NCBI RefSeq assembly: GCF_000766795.1
Contig: NZ_JPDS01000001.1
Coordinates: 997,001-1,061,000, forward strand
Source: Polaribacter sp. Hel1_85
GTDB taxonomy: Bacteria > Bacteroidota > Bacteroidia > Flavobacteriales > Flavobacteriaceae
Length of the DNA stretch: 64,000 nt
Direction: 5' to 3'
Shown here: piece by piece, positions 35,038 to 43,605 of the stretch
Layout: every line of letters starts with the position of its first letter
Position numbering within the stretch: the stretch's first letter is position 1
Program-made: the position numbers and the translations under genes
Notes under the pieces: generated by a model
Databases searched by the model: none
Seen by the model: only the letters and a program-made list of their open reading frames with translations
What the model was told of the DNA's origin: nothing

Positions 35038-36037
35038 CTCGTAGTTTTAAATCACTAGAAATTACAATCTTTTTAGGTTTGTATATTTCTGATTCTTTAT
35101 CAATTCTTTCAATTAAAAGTTCAACAGCCTGTTTACCCATAGTAAAACCATGTTGTGCAATTGTTGTGATAGAAGGTGATGAATATTCAGAGATTAAACC
35201 ATCTGTAAACCCAATTACAGAAAGGTCTTTAGGTACTTTTAACCCTTTTTCTTTAGCAATTCTCATAGCATTTGCTGCATAAATTTCATTTACCGCAAAT
35301 ACGCCATCTATATCTTCATTAAAAACAGTTTCTATCTGTTTTTTTATATCTAACTTTTCGTTAATCTCTATTATTAAATTCTTGTCTGTTTTAACATAGC
35401 CTTCTATTAAAGCTTTTTCATAACCCTGCCTTCTTAAAGCACCTACATTAACATGATTTGGAGTTGTTATTAAAGCAATCTTTTTTCTACCATTTGCTAA
35501 TAAATGTTTGGTTGCTTTATAACCCGCACCAACATCATCTACAACCACTTTATCACATAAAATTTCATCTACAACTCTGTCAAATAAAACCAAAGGAATC
35601 TCTTCTGCAACTAGATCTGTAAAATGCTTAAAGTCTTTATTTTTAAGGGTTTCATTAGCAATAGACACAATTAAACCATCTACACTTCCGTTAGATAAAA
35701 CTTTTAATGTTTCCACTTCTTTTTCATAAGATTCATTAGAAAAACAAACCATTATGTGGTAGCCTTTTTCAATAGCCCCTTCTTCAATTCCCATAATAAC
35801 TGTAGAGAAAAAATGATGTACAATTTTAGGTAAAATAACACCAATTACTTTTGTCTTTTGGTTACGAAGTTGAAGTGCTAAACTATTAGGTTTGTAGTTA
35901 TAAAAATCTGCATAAGCTTGAATTTTTTCTTTTGTTTCCTTACTAATTTCATGGCTATCTTTTAATGCCTTAGAAACCGTTGAAGTAGAAACACCTAATT
36001 CTTTGGCGATTGTTTTAATTGTAATTTTTTGCTTCAT
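35015..36037 (-). CDS. LacI-family transcriptional regulator of the alpha-glucan locus
   Basis: LacI/GalR-type regulator of 340 aa. The N-terminal HTH (about 4-25, IKTIAKELGVSTSTVSKALK) and hinge helix (YKPNSLALQLRNQK) precede a periplasmic-binding-like sugar sensor domain (about 62-330), with VIGVILPKIVHHFF and VIGFTDGLISEYSSPSITT. It sits between the divergent susC operon and the co-directional MFS-led operon, as a MalR-like regulator would. An 18-base palindrome in the divergent gap (36109-36126) and a similar 18-mer over the end of its own gene are candidate operators. The effector is probably maltose or a phosphorylated derivative; activator or repressor mode is not visible. Confidence 0.92.
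   Translation of the reverse strand: MKQKITIKTIAKELGVSTSTVSKALKDSHEISKETKEKIQAYADFYNYKPNSLALQLRNQKTKVIGVILPKIVHHFFSTVIMGIEEGAIEKGYHIMVCFSNESYEKEVETLKVLSNGSVDGLIVSIANETLKNKDFKHFTDLVAEEIPLVLFDRVVDEILCDKVVVDDVGAGYKATKHLLANGRKKIALITTPNHVNVGALRRQGYEKALIEGYVKTDKNLIIEINEKLDIKKQIETVFNEDIDGVFAVNEIYAANAMRIAKEKGLKVPKDLSVIGFTDGLISEYSSPSITTIAQHGFTMGKQAVELLIERIDKESEIYKPKKIVISSDLKLRESTKPSS
35016..35033. promoter_or_regulatory. Operator-like 18-mer in the 3' end of lacI
   Basis: On the minus strand TACGAAACCGTCGTCGTA matches the upstream operator CACGAAACCGATTTCGTG at 13 of 18 positions, including CGAAACCG. It overlaps the lacI terminator stem. It may be an auxiliary operator for the MFS-led promoter, or simply a by-product of the terminator hairpin. 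Confidence 0.35.
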
Positions 36038-36108
36038 ATTTTATTAAAAGACAAATATTAGAGTTAATTTCTGTTAATATTATTAAATTTAAGTAAAAAA
36101 GTTGTTAA

Positions 36109-36126
36109 CACGAAACCGATTTCGTG
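36109..36126. promoter_or_regulatory. LacI-type palindromic operator in the lacI-susC gap
   Basis: CACGAAACCGATTTCGTG has perfect 7-base arms (CACGAAA / TTTCGTG) and a central CG as in LacI-family operators. It is the most GC-rich point of a 196-base AT-rich divergent gap, 71 bases from lacI and 107 bases from the susC ATG. It is the obvious target for the adjacent LacI regulator. Confidence 0.8.
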
Positions 36127-36233
36127 ATTTATTGTATTCTAAATTACCATGTTTATACTCTATCTTTACTAAGTGGAATGTAGATTTATTGTTAAGTCCA
36201 AATCAAATTTACAGTTATTATAACAAATTATAC

Positions 36234-39200
36234 ATGAAAAAATTTAAATTATTATTAATTGGTATTCTTTTAAGTACATCATTTACCATGTTTGCTCAAC
36301 AAACAGTAAAAGGTGTCGTAAAAGAAAAAGCAACAGGTCAACCTTTGCCTGGTGTAAGTGTAGTGGTTAAAGGCACAATAAAAGGTGCTGAAACCGATTT
36401 TGACGGAAACTTTAATATTGAAAAAGTAAATACTGGCGATGTGTTAGTTTTTAGATACTTAGGTTTTTCTGATAAGGAAATCACTATTGGAACAAACTTT
36501 AACTTAACAGTTGAATTAGAAGAATCTGCAGAACAATTAGAAGAAATAGTTGTAGTAGGTTATGGTACCGTAAAAAAGGAAGATTTAACAGGTTCTGTTG
36601 ATGTAATTACAGCAAAAGATTTTAATACAGGCGCAGTAGTTTCTCCTGATCAATTATTACAAGGTAAAGCTGCTGGTGTTAGAATTACAAGTGCTGGGGG
36701 GCAACCAGATGCTTCTCCTAACATTAGAATTCGTGGAGGATCTTCTCTTTCAGGAAACAACGCACCTTTAATTGTTATTGATGGAGTTCCATTGGATAAT
36801 GGAGGTGTTGCTGGTGTTGGTAACCCTTTAAGTTTAATAAACCCAAATGACATAGAAAGTTTTTCTATTTTAAAGGACGCATCAGCTACTGCAATTTATG
36901 GTTCTCGTGCTTCTAATGGTGTATTAATTATAACTACTAAAAAAGGAACTTCTGGAGATACAAAATATAATTTTTCTGCAAGAACTTCAATAAGTGATAT
37001 TAGTGATCATAATCAAATTCAAGTAATGGATGCTGATAGCTTTGTAAATTTTGCAAAAACATATTATCCAGATAGTTTAGAAGCTTTAGGTGTTCCTGTA
37101 GGTTCCGTAAACACAAATGAACCAAGTACTATTGTAACACTTAATGATAAAGATGGTAATTCTTTTCAGAGACAAATTTATAATACAGACTGGCAAAATG
37201 CTATCTATAGAGCAGCTGTTACTACAGACTATAACTTTGGAGTAAGAACAAACTTATTTAAAAAGATACCTTTTAGAGCTTCTATTGGTTATAATAACAC
37301 TGAAGGTGTTGTAAAAACCAATGATTATGAAAGAATTACTGCATCTTTAAGATTAACTCCTAAGTTTTTTGATGATCATTTAAAAATTGATATAAATGCA
37401 AAAGGTACTTTGGTTGATAAAAATTCTATTGATGAAGGTGGTGCTTTAGGTGGTGCAATTTCAATGGATCCTACAAAACCTGTTTATGATGCTAATTCAG
37501 TTTTTGATGGTTTTTACCAACAATTACGTCCTTCAACAGATTTAAATGCACCAAATGCAAAAGCAGGTTCTAGCAACCCTTTAGCTACTTTACTACAAAG
37601 AACAAGACCAGAAAAAGTACAACGAATTTTAGGTAACATAGAAATAGATTATAAATTACATGCATTACCAGAATTAAGAGCAGTTTTAAACTTAGGTTTA
37701 GAAGCATCTAAAGCAGAAATTAATGAAAATTTTGCAAATAATGCTGTAAATTCTTATACATTAGTACCAGACTCTAGTCAACCTTCAGGAACATATATAT
37801 TTAATTCAGGAAAAAGTTTTGGGGAGAACCAAGACATTACAAACACAACCTTAGAAGGGTATCTTGCCTATAGAAAAGAATTTAATGAATCTTTTATCAA
37901 TAATTTTGATGTACAAGGTGGTTATTCTTATCAGAATTTTAAAAATGAAGGTACTAAAGAAAACTTTAAAAATGATCCAGTTACTGGAGTAAGAATTCCT
38001 AATATTGATCCAAACAATCCTACTGCAAGATATTTTAACGAATTGAACCTACAATCTTTTTTTAGTAGAGCAAACATCAATTTAGCAAACAAATACTTAG
38101 TAACATTTTCTTTAAGAGCTGATGGTTCTTCTTTTTTCAATAAAGAAAATAGATGGGGGTATTTTCCTTCTGCTGCATTAGCTTGGAAATTAAAACAAGA
38201 AAATTTTATAAAAGATATAGATTTTATAAATGACTTTAAAGTTCGTTTAGGTTGGGGACAAACAGGGCAGCAAGATATTTCTGGTCAAGTAGGTTTCTAT
38301 CCTTCAACTCCGTTATTTGAAATTGGCTCTCCAGAAAGTCAATATATTACTGGAGTAAATTTATACAATGCAAAAGAATATAATCCAGAATTAACTTGGG
38401 AAAAAACAACAACATACAATTTAGGTTTCGATTTTGATTTCTTAAAAAATAATTTAATTTCAGGTTCTTTTGATGTTTATAAAAGAGAAACAACAGATTT
38501 ATTAGTTGTAACTAATGTTCCTCCTGGTCAAGCATTAAGTGATCAAGTAATCCAAAATATTGGTGCTACAGATAGTAAAGGTTTTGAATTAAACTTAAAT
38601 CTTAACGTTATTAGAAAAGAAGATTTAGAGGTTTCCTTAAATAGTAACTTATCATACAACTATACAAAAGTTACAGATTTAGAAGGTGTAGAACAGATAA
38701 ATGCTCCTAACGGAGGCCTTAATTTTGGTACAGGAAATATTTTATTAAGACATGCCGTTGGTCAACAAGCTGGTTCTGCTTGGGTTCTTAAACAATTATA
38801 TGACACAGCAGGAAACCCTATATTAGGTTCTTTTGTAGATTTAAATGATGACGGAATAATTAATGAAAATGACAGGTATTATAGAGCAATACAACCTAAT
38901 TGGACCTTTGGTTTTGGTTTTAATGTTAACTATAAGAATTGGGACCTAAGTGCTAGTTTTAGAGGTCAATTAGATGGAGAAATTTATAACTCTAGAAGAT
39001 TAACTAATGGTGTAATTAGAAATGCGCAGTCTTTAGATGGTACCTTCTTTAATAATGCGTTAGATTTTGTAGCAGGTGAAGCAAACCCAGCGTTTACAGA
39101 AATCTTAGACCCTGTTCAATATTCAGATTACTTCATTGAAGGTGCATCTTTTTTAAGATGTGAAAACATTGCTGTTGGTCATACAATAAAAGATGTGTTT

Positions 39201-39353
39201 AAAAGCGTAGTATTTAAAGTATATGGCGCTGTGAATAACCCATTCTTAATTACAAATTATTCAGGACAAGATCCAGAAAATTTTTCGGGAATAGATAATA
39301 ATTTCTACCCTAGAGCAACAATATATAACATAGGTGTAAATATTGATTTTTAA
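36234..39353 (+). CDS. susC: SusC-like TonB-dependent transporter (alpha-glucan locus)
   Basis: Outer-membrane importer of 1039 aa. The start is placed at 36234, where the signal peptide begins (MKKFKLLLIGILLSTSFTMFAQ); the upstream open frame runs through the operator and promoter region. Carboxypeptidase-regulatory-like domain about 25-105 (KGVVKEKATGQPLPGVS), VVGYGT signature about 120, plug with NIRIRGGSSLSG, and a barrel ending GVNIDF. No STN domain. It leads the plus-strand operon susC-susD-susE-susF, and the associated GH13, GH97 and GH31 genes point to maltodextrins as cargo. Three bases separate it from susD. Confidence 0.96.
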   Translation: MKKFKLLLIGILLSTSFTMFAQQTVKGVVKEKATGQPLPGVSVVVKGTIKGAETDFDGNFNIEKVNTGDVLVFRYLGFSDKEITIGTNFNLTVELEESAEQLEEIVVVGYGTVKKEDLTGSVDVITAKDFNTGAVVSPDQLLQGKAAGVRITSAGGQPDASPNIRIRGGSSLSGNNAPLIVIDGVPLDNGGVAGVGNPLSLINPNDIESFSILKDASATAIYGSRASNGVLIITTKKGTSGDTKYNFSARTSISDISDHNQIQVMDADSFVNFAKTYYPDSLEALGVPVGSVNTNEPSTIVTLNDKDGNSFQRQIYNTDWQNAIYRAAVTTDYNFGVRTNLFKKIPFRASIGYNNTEGVVKTNDYERITASLRLTPKFFDDHLKIDINAKGTLVDKNSIDEGGALGGAISMDPTKPVYDANSVFDGFYQQLRPSTDLNAPNAKAGSSNPLATLLQRTRPEKVQRILGNIEIDYKLHALPELRAVLNLGLEASKAEINENFANNAVNSYTLVPDSSQPSGTYIFNSGKSFGENQDITNTTLEGYLAYRKEFNESFINNFDVQGGYSYQNFKNEGTKENFKNDPVTGVRIPNIDPNNPTARYFNELNLQSFFSRANINLANKYLVTFSLRADGSSFFNKENRWGYFPSAALAWKLKQENFIKDIDFINDFKVRLGWGQTGQQDISGQVGFYPSTPLFEIGSPESQYITGVNLYNAKEYNPELTWEKTTTYNLGFDFDFLKNNLISGSFDVYKRETTDLLVVTNVPPGQALSDQVIQNIGATDSKGFELNLNLNVIRKEDLEVSLNSNLSYNYTKVTDLEGVEQINAPNGGLNFGTGNILLRHAVGQQAGSAWVLKQLYDTAGNPILGSFVDLNDDGIINENDRYYRAIQPNWTFGFGFNVNYKNWDLSASFRGQLDGEIYNSRRLTNGVIRNAQSLDGTFFNNALDFVAGEANPAFTEILDPVQYSDYFIEGASFLRCENIAVGHTIKDVFKSVVFKVYGAVNNPFLITNYSGQDPENFSGIDNNFYPRATIYNIGVNIDF

Positions 39354-39356
39354 TTT

Positions 39357-40940
39357 ATGAAAATTATGAAAAATACAAAAAACAAATTTTTGAAATTACT
39401 TACTAGTTTTGTGGTTTTTATTACTCTTTTTACCGGATGTACAAACGATTTAGATACAAAACCTGAAATAGAATTAACTTTAGAAGAACTTTTAGCTGAA
39501 GATCCTCAAGCGGTAGAAGGAATATTATCTAGACTTTATGGTTCCTTTGCTCTATCAGGTGCAAATGGATCTGGAAGCTCAGATATTAGTGATGATGCAG
39601 GAGAATCTCCTTTTTTAAGAGGAATTGTAAACTTACAAGATTTTGCAGCAGATGCAATGAAAAATCGTTGGGGAGACAATGGATTAGACCAATTAACTAC
39701 TACTAGTAATTGGACTTCAGAAAACAAATTCTTTAGATATTTATACAATAGAATTTTCTTTACCATTCCTCAATGTAATAATTTACTATCTATCTTACCA
39801 AATGTAGAAGTAGGAGAAAAAGAAGTAATTATTTCTGAAGTACGCTTTATTAGAGCTTTGGCAAATTTTTACTTAATTGATGTATTTGGTAAAGGTGTTT
39901 TGGCTACAGAAGAAAATTATGGACAAACAGAACCATTACCACAAGCAACTCGTTTAGAACTATTCAACTTTGTAGAATCAGAATTATTAGCTATTGAACC
40001 AATATTATTAACTACAAATACTTACGGTAGAGCTACAAAAGGAGCAGCACAAATGTTATTGGCTAAACTTTATTTAAATGCAGAAGTATATACTGGAAAT
40101 GCACAATATGATAATGCTGCAATTTATGCTAATAAAGTAATTACTGAAGGACCTTATACACTTGCAACAGATTTTGTAAGTATCTTTTCTGGAGATAATA
40201 ATACATCAACAGAAATTATTTTCCCTTTAATTGCAGATGCTCAAGTAAGTCAGAGTTTTGGTAACACAACTTATATTATTAATGGTAGTTTAAATGCAGA
40301 TACTACACCATTAGCTCAATTTGGTGCTACTGAAGGATGGGGAGGACACAGATCATCTAAGTCTTGGTATGGTTTATATCGTAATTTTAATATTTCTACA
40401 GATGTGAGAGCAAGTTTATTTTGGACAAATGGTCATAACTACGAAATGAATGATTATAAAGAATGGACAGATGGATATCCATCTATAAAATTTAGAAACA
40501 CCAATTTTACTGGGTCTTCAGATCCCTCAAGTTTTTCTAGTACAGATTTTCCTTTATTTAGATTAGCAGATGCTTATTTAATGTATGCAGAATGTGCAGT
40601 TAGAGGAGCTGCTGATACGGATATTACAACTGCTGTAGGTTATGTAAATGATGTTAGAGAACGTTCTAATGCTTCACCAATTACTGCTGTAGATATACAA
40701 AACAATGAAAGCAATGGATTGCCTTTTATTTTAAATGAAAGAGGTAGAGAATTAAATTTAGAAGGACATAGACGAACAGATTTAATTCGTTACGGTGTAT
40801 TTACTGGAAGTACTTATTTGTGGCCTTGGAAAGGTGGTTCTATAGATGGAACATCAATTCCAGATACGTATAATGTTTATCCAATTCCTTCATCTGCACT
40901 TCAAGCTAATCCTAACCTAACACAAAACCCAGGTTATTAA
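39357..40940 (+). CDS. susD: SusD-like starch-binding lipoprotein (alpha-glucan locus)
   Basis: SusD-family lipoprotein, 527 aa, lid of the upstream SusC. The signal ends at lipid Cys28 (LFTGC) and is followed by TNDLDTKPEIE, an acidic stretch expected of surface-exported lipoproteins. Core TPR-like blocks include SEVRFIRALANFYLIDVFGKG and RATKGAAQMLLAKLYL. The C-terminal conserved block is ILNERGRELNLEGHRRTDLIRYG. Two in-frame ATGs (39357 and 39366) precede the hydrophobic core; either could be used. Three bases after susC and 12 before the susE-like gene. Confidence 0.95.
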   Translation: MKIMKNTKNKFLKLLTSFVVFITLFTGCTNDLDTKPEIELTLEELLAEDPQAVEGILSRLYGSFALSGANGSGSSDISDDAGESPFLRGIVNLQDFAADAMKNRWGDNGLDQLTTTSNWTSENKFFRYLYNRIFFTIPQCNNLLSILPNVEVGEKEVIISEVRFIRALANFYLIDVFGKGVLATEENYGQTEPLPQATRLELFNFVESELLAIEPILLTTNTYGRATKGAAQMLLAKLYLNAEVYTGNAQYDNAAIYANKVITEGPYTLATDFVSIFSGDNNTSTEIIFPLIADAQVSQSFGNTTYIINGSLNADTTPLAQFGATEGWGGHRSSKSWYGLYRNFNISTDVRASLFWTNGHNYEMNDYKEWTDGYPSIKFRNTNFTGSSDPSSFSSTDFPLFRLADAYLMYAECAVRGAADTDITTAVGYVNDVRERSNASPITAVDIQNNESNGLPFILNERGRELNLEGHRRTDLIRYGVFTGSTYLWPWKGGSIDGTSIPDTYNVYPIPSSALQANPNLTQNPGY

Positions 40941-40952
40941 AACTTTATAACA

Positions 40953-42053
40953 ATGAAAAAATATAAGAAAATTTTATCTACTTTATTTTTAGCATGTACT
41001 ATAGTATTCTTTAGTTCTTGTGAAGATAATACAGAGATATTTAAAGTATCTGATAACGCATCTGCCCCAATTTTAGTAGATTTACCAGTACAAACTATTG
41101 AATTAGATGCTATTAATGTAAATAACCCTGCAATAACATTAACATGGGAAGCTGCAGAATACGGGCAACAAACTCCAGTAAAATATATTATTGAGTTTGC
41201 TAATAATGAATCTTTTACAAATTCTGTAAAAGCAAGTTCAATAATAAGTGATAATTTTATTACCTTAAGCTCTAACCAATTAAATACATTGGCTGGTAAT
41301 GCTGGTTTATTACCTTTTGAATGGACTACAATTTATACAAGGGTGGTTTCGTTTTTAGGTACCTTAGATGGCGTTCCATTAACTTCAAACACTATTCAGT
41401 TTGATGTGCTACCTTATTATAATTATATTTACGATGATTATTATTTGGTAGGAAATGCTACAGCACCAGACTGGGGAAATAATAACAATAATCCAGCTTT
41501 ATTTAGAGATGAAACAAATAAAGATAAATTTTATTATACTGGTTATTTTGGAGCAGGTGAATTTAAAATTTTAGAAACTAAAGGTTTTTGGCAGCCACAA
41601 TGGGGAACAAATGATGCTTCTACTATAGACGTAAATCCTGGTGGAGGAACAGACCCTGGAAGTTTTCCTAACAATAACTCTCCAATAGCAACTGCTGGTT
41701 ATTATCAATTTACAATTGATTTTAAAAATAAAAATTTTAGTTTCCTACCTTTTGATGCTTCTGCTCAATCAAGTCCTGCTACATTAACATTACAAGGTAC
41801 TAGCACAGAAAATATAGCTATGACTCAACTAAATGGTAACTTTAGTAGTATCTGGTATGCCAATTCTGTAAAATTAACTCGTGGTGAAGTATCATTTTTA
41901 ACAGATGAAGGCGCAACTTGGGGAAATACAACAGCATTTTCTGGTGTAGCTGCAAATGGAGGAGATTCAATACCTGTTGAAGTAGAAGACGACTATGATG
42001 TTTGGTTTAATGATTTAACAGGTCGTTATATCTTAATTCCATTAAATCTATAA
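40953..42053 (+). CDS. susE: SusE-like starch-binding surface lipoprotein
   Basis: SusE/F-family lipoprotein, 366 aa, lipid Cys23 (FFSSC) followed by acidic EDNTE (surface export). An N-terminal SusE-type Ig domain (about 40-150, with ITLTWEAAEYGQQTPVKYIIE) leads to two starch-binding modules (about 155-265 and 270-366). The first contains YLVGNATAPDWGNNNNNP and GFWQPQWGTND, the second ends YDVWFNDLTGRYILI. No catalytic motif. Its role is to retain alpha-glucan at the outer surface next to SusCD. Its modules resemble those of the next gene closely, indicating an internal duplication of susE and susF. Confidence 0.9.
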   Translation: MKKYKKILSTLFLACTIVFFSSCEDNTEIFKVSDNASAPILVDLPVQTIELDAINVNNPAITLTWEAAEYGQQTPVKYIIEFANNESFTNSVKASSIISDNFITLSSNQLNTLAGNAGLLPFEWTTIYTRVVSFLGTLDGVPLTSNTIQFDVLPYYNYIYDDYYLVGNATAPDWGNNNNNPALFRDETNKDKFYYTGYFGAGEFKILETKGFWQPQWGTNDASTIDVNPGGGTDPGSFPNNNSPIATAGYYQFTIDFKNKNFSFLPFDASAQSSPATLTLQGTSTENIAMTQLNGNFSSIWYANSVKLTRGEVSFLTDEGATWGNTTAFSGVAANGGDSIPVEVEDDYDVWFNDLTGRYILIPLNL

Positions 42054-42080
42054 TATCAATTCAACTTAAATATATAAAAA

Positions 42081-43541
42081 ATGAAAATATTTATAAAAAA
42101 AGTAAGCTATTTAATGCTAGCATTAACACTTCTATTAGTAGCTTGTGAAGAAGAGGATAATTTCAAAATAACCTCTGCAGATCCTGAGTTTGTTTTAAAT
42201 ACACCTGGAATTAGTAGTATATTATTAAACTTCTCTTTACCAGATAATCCAGCTTTTACATTAACTTGGAATGATGATTTAACAGGGGCATCAACCTATA
42301 ATGTTGAAATGGCTATTGATGATGCATTTACAACTCCTATTCAATTAGGCACAACAGACAAGAATAATTTTTCTATGACTGTTACAGAATTTAATGATGT
42401 TATAAATAATTCTGGTACAACAGATTTTAGAGATGCTGCTGTTTATGTAAGATTAAATACAGGTAGTGAAATTAGTAATACAGTTTTACTTCTTGTTACA
42501 ACATACCCAACAAACCCACCAGTAATAACTAGTCCTGCAGAAGGAGATAGTTTTATTTTAGCACTAGCTAATGGTGATGATGTTGCTTTGACAGTAGAAT
42601 GGTCTGATCCAATATTAGATTCATCAACTGGTGCAACAATAAATTATGTTGTTGAAGCTGCAACAGCTGGAACAGATTTTGCAACTCCAGTAATTGTTGG
42701 TTCTGTAGATAATGATGCTTCAATTTCTAAAACTCATTCAGATTTAAACAGTGTAGCTTTAGGAGCAGGATTAACTGCAGATGTTGCTGGAATGTTAGAC
42801 CTTAGAGTAAAATCTACAATTACAAACCCAGGAGGTGATACATTAGAGAGAATAACTGATTTAGTAACAATTTCCGTTACAGCTTATAATGTGTTTTTTC
42901 CAAACTTATATTTAGTAGGTGGAGCAACTGCACCAGGATGGAATCCAGGTAATAACAACAATCCATTATTTAGAGATCCAAATACTCCTAATGGATATAC
43001 TTATACAGGTTATTTTGGGGCAGATGCTTTTAAATTAATAGAAGTAATAGGTCAATGGCAACCACAATGGGGAACTAATGACGGCTCAACATTAGCAGTT
43101 AATCTTGGTGGAGGATCAGATCCTGGTACTTTTAATGTAGCTGCTGCTGGTTATTATACATATAATTTTACTACTGTTGGAGAAACAGGTAACTTTACTG
43201 CTACTGCATACGATGCTTCTGCTGCTGCCACCTATACTACAATAGGTATAATTGGTGATGCAACTCCTAATGGTTGGGGTTCAGATACTGACATGACACA
43301 AGCTTCTAACGACCCTCATATTTGGTATATAAATGATGTTACTTTAATAGGAAGTAAGTTTTTGAAGTTTAGAGCAGAAAACGATTGGCCACATAATTGG
43401 GGTTATGACAGTTCTAATGCTACTGATGAGTATGGTATTGCACAGTATGGTTGGTCAGATAACATACCTGTAGCTACTGATGGTACGTATGATATATGGT
43501 TTAATGATTTAACTGGTCATTACATTCTTATTTCAAAATAA
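42081..43541 (+). CDS. susF: SusF-like starch-binding surface lipoprotein
   Basis: SusE/F paralogue, 486 aa, lipid Cys22 (LLVAC) followed by EEEDNF, a strong acidic surface-export signal. It has two Ig-like SusE domains (about 30-145 and 150-275, the second with DDVALTVEWSDP) and two starch-binding modules (about 280-385 and 390-486). Conserved pieces are YLVGGATAPGWNPGNNNNP, QWQPQWGTND and YDIWFNDLTGHYILI. Compared with the upstream SusE-like protein it has one extra Ig domain, which would place the binding modules further from the membrane. It is followed 18 bases later by a hairpin, the end of the first part of the operon. Confidence 0.9.
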   Translation: MKIFIKKVSYLMLALTLLLVACEEEDNFKITSADPEFVLNTPGISSILLNFSLPDNPAFTLTWNDDLTGASTYNVEMAIDDAFTTPIQLGTTDKNNFSMTVTEFNDVINNSGTTDFRDAAVYVRLNTGSEISNTVLLLVTTYPTNPPVITSPAEGDSFILALANGDDVALTVEWSDPILDSSTGATINYVVEAATAGTDFATPVIVGSVDNDASISKTHSDLNSVALGAGLTADVAGMLDLRVKSTITNPGGDTLERITDLVTISVTAYNVFFPNLYLVGGATAPGWNPGNNNNPLFRDPNTPNGYTYTGYFGADAFKLIEVIGQWQPQWGTNDGSTLAVNLGGGSDPGTFNVAAAGYYTYNFTTVGETGNFTATAYDASAAATYTTIGIIGDATPNGWGSDTDMTQASNDPHIWYINDVTLIGSKFLKFRAENDWPHNWGYDSSNATDEYGIAQYGWSDNIPVATDGTYDIWFNDLTGHYILISK

Positions 43542-43559
43542 CTTCTTATTATAAATTTA

Positions 43560-43592
43560 CAAAGGCTATCTATAAATGACAGCCTTTGTTTA
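43560..43592 (+). terminator. Hairpin between susF and the T9SS amylase gene
   Basis: CAAAGGCT (43560-43567) pairs with AGCCTTTG (43581-43588) over a 13-base loop, followed by TTTAAAATT. The U-tract is short, so it may be a partial terminator that lowers amylase expression relative to susCDEF; the amylase gene starts 14 bases after it with no clear promoter. Confidence 0.6.
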
Positions 43593-43605
43593 AAATTCTC
43601 ATCTT

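Noticed and set aside
36102..36233. N-terminal extension of the alpha-glucan susC frame from a TTG
   Set aside because: It runs over the operator and promoter region; the signal peptide begins at 36234.
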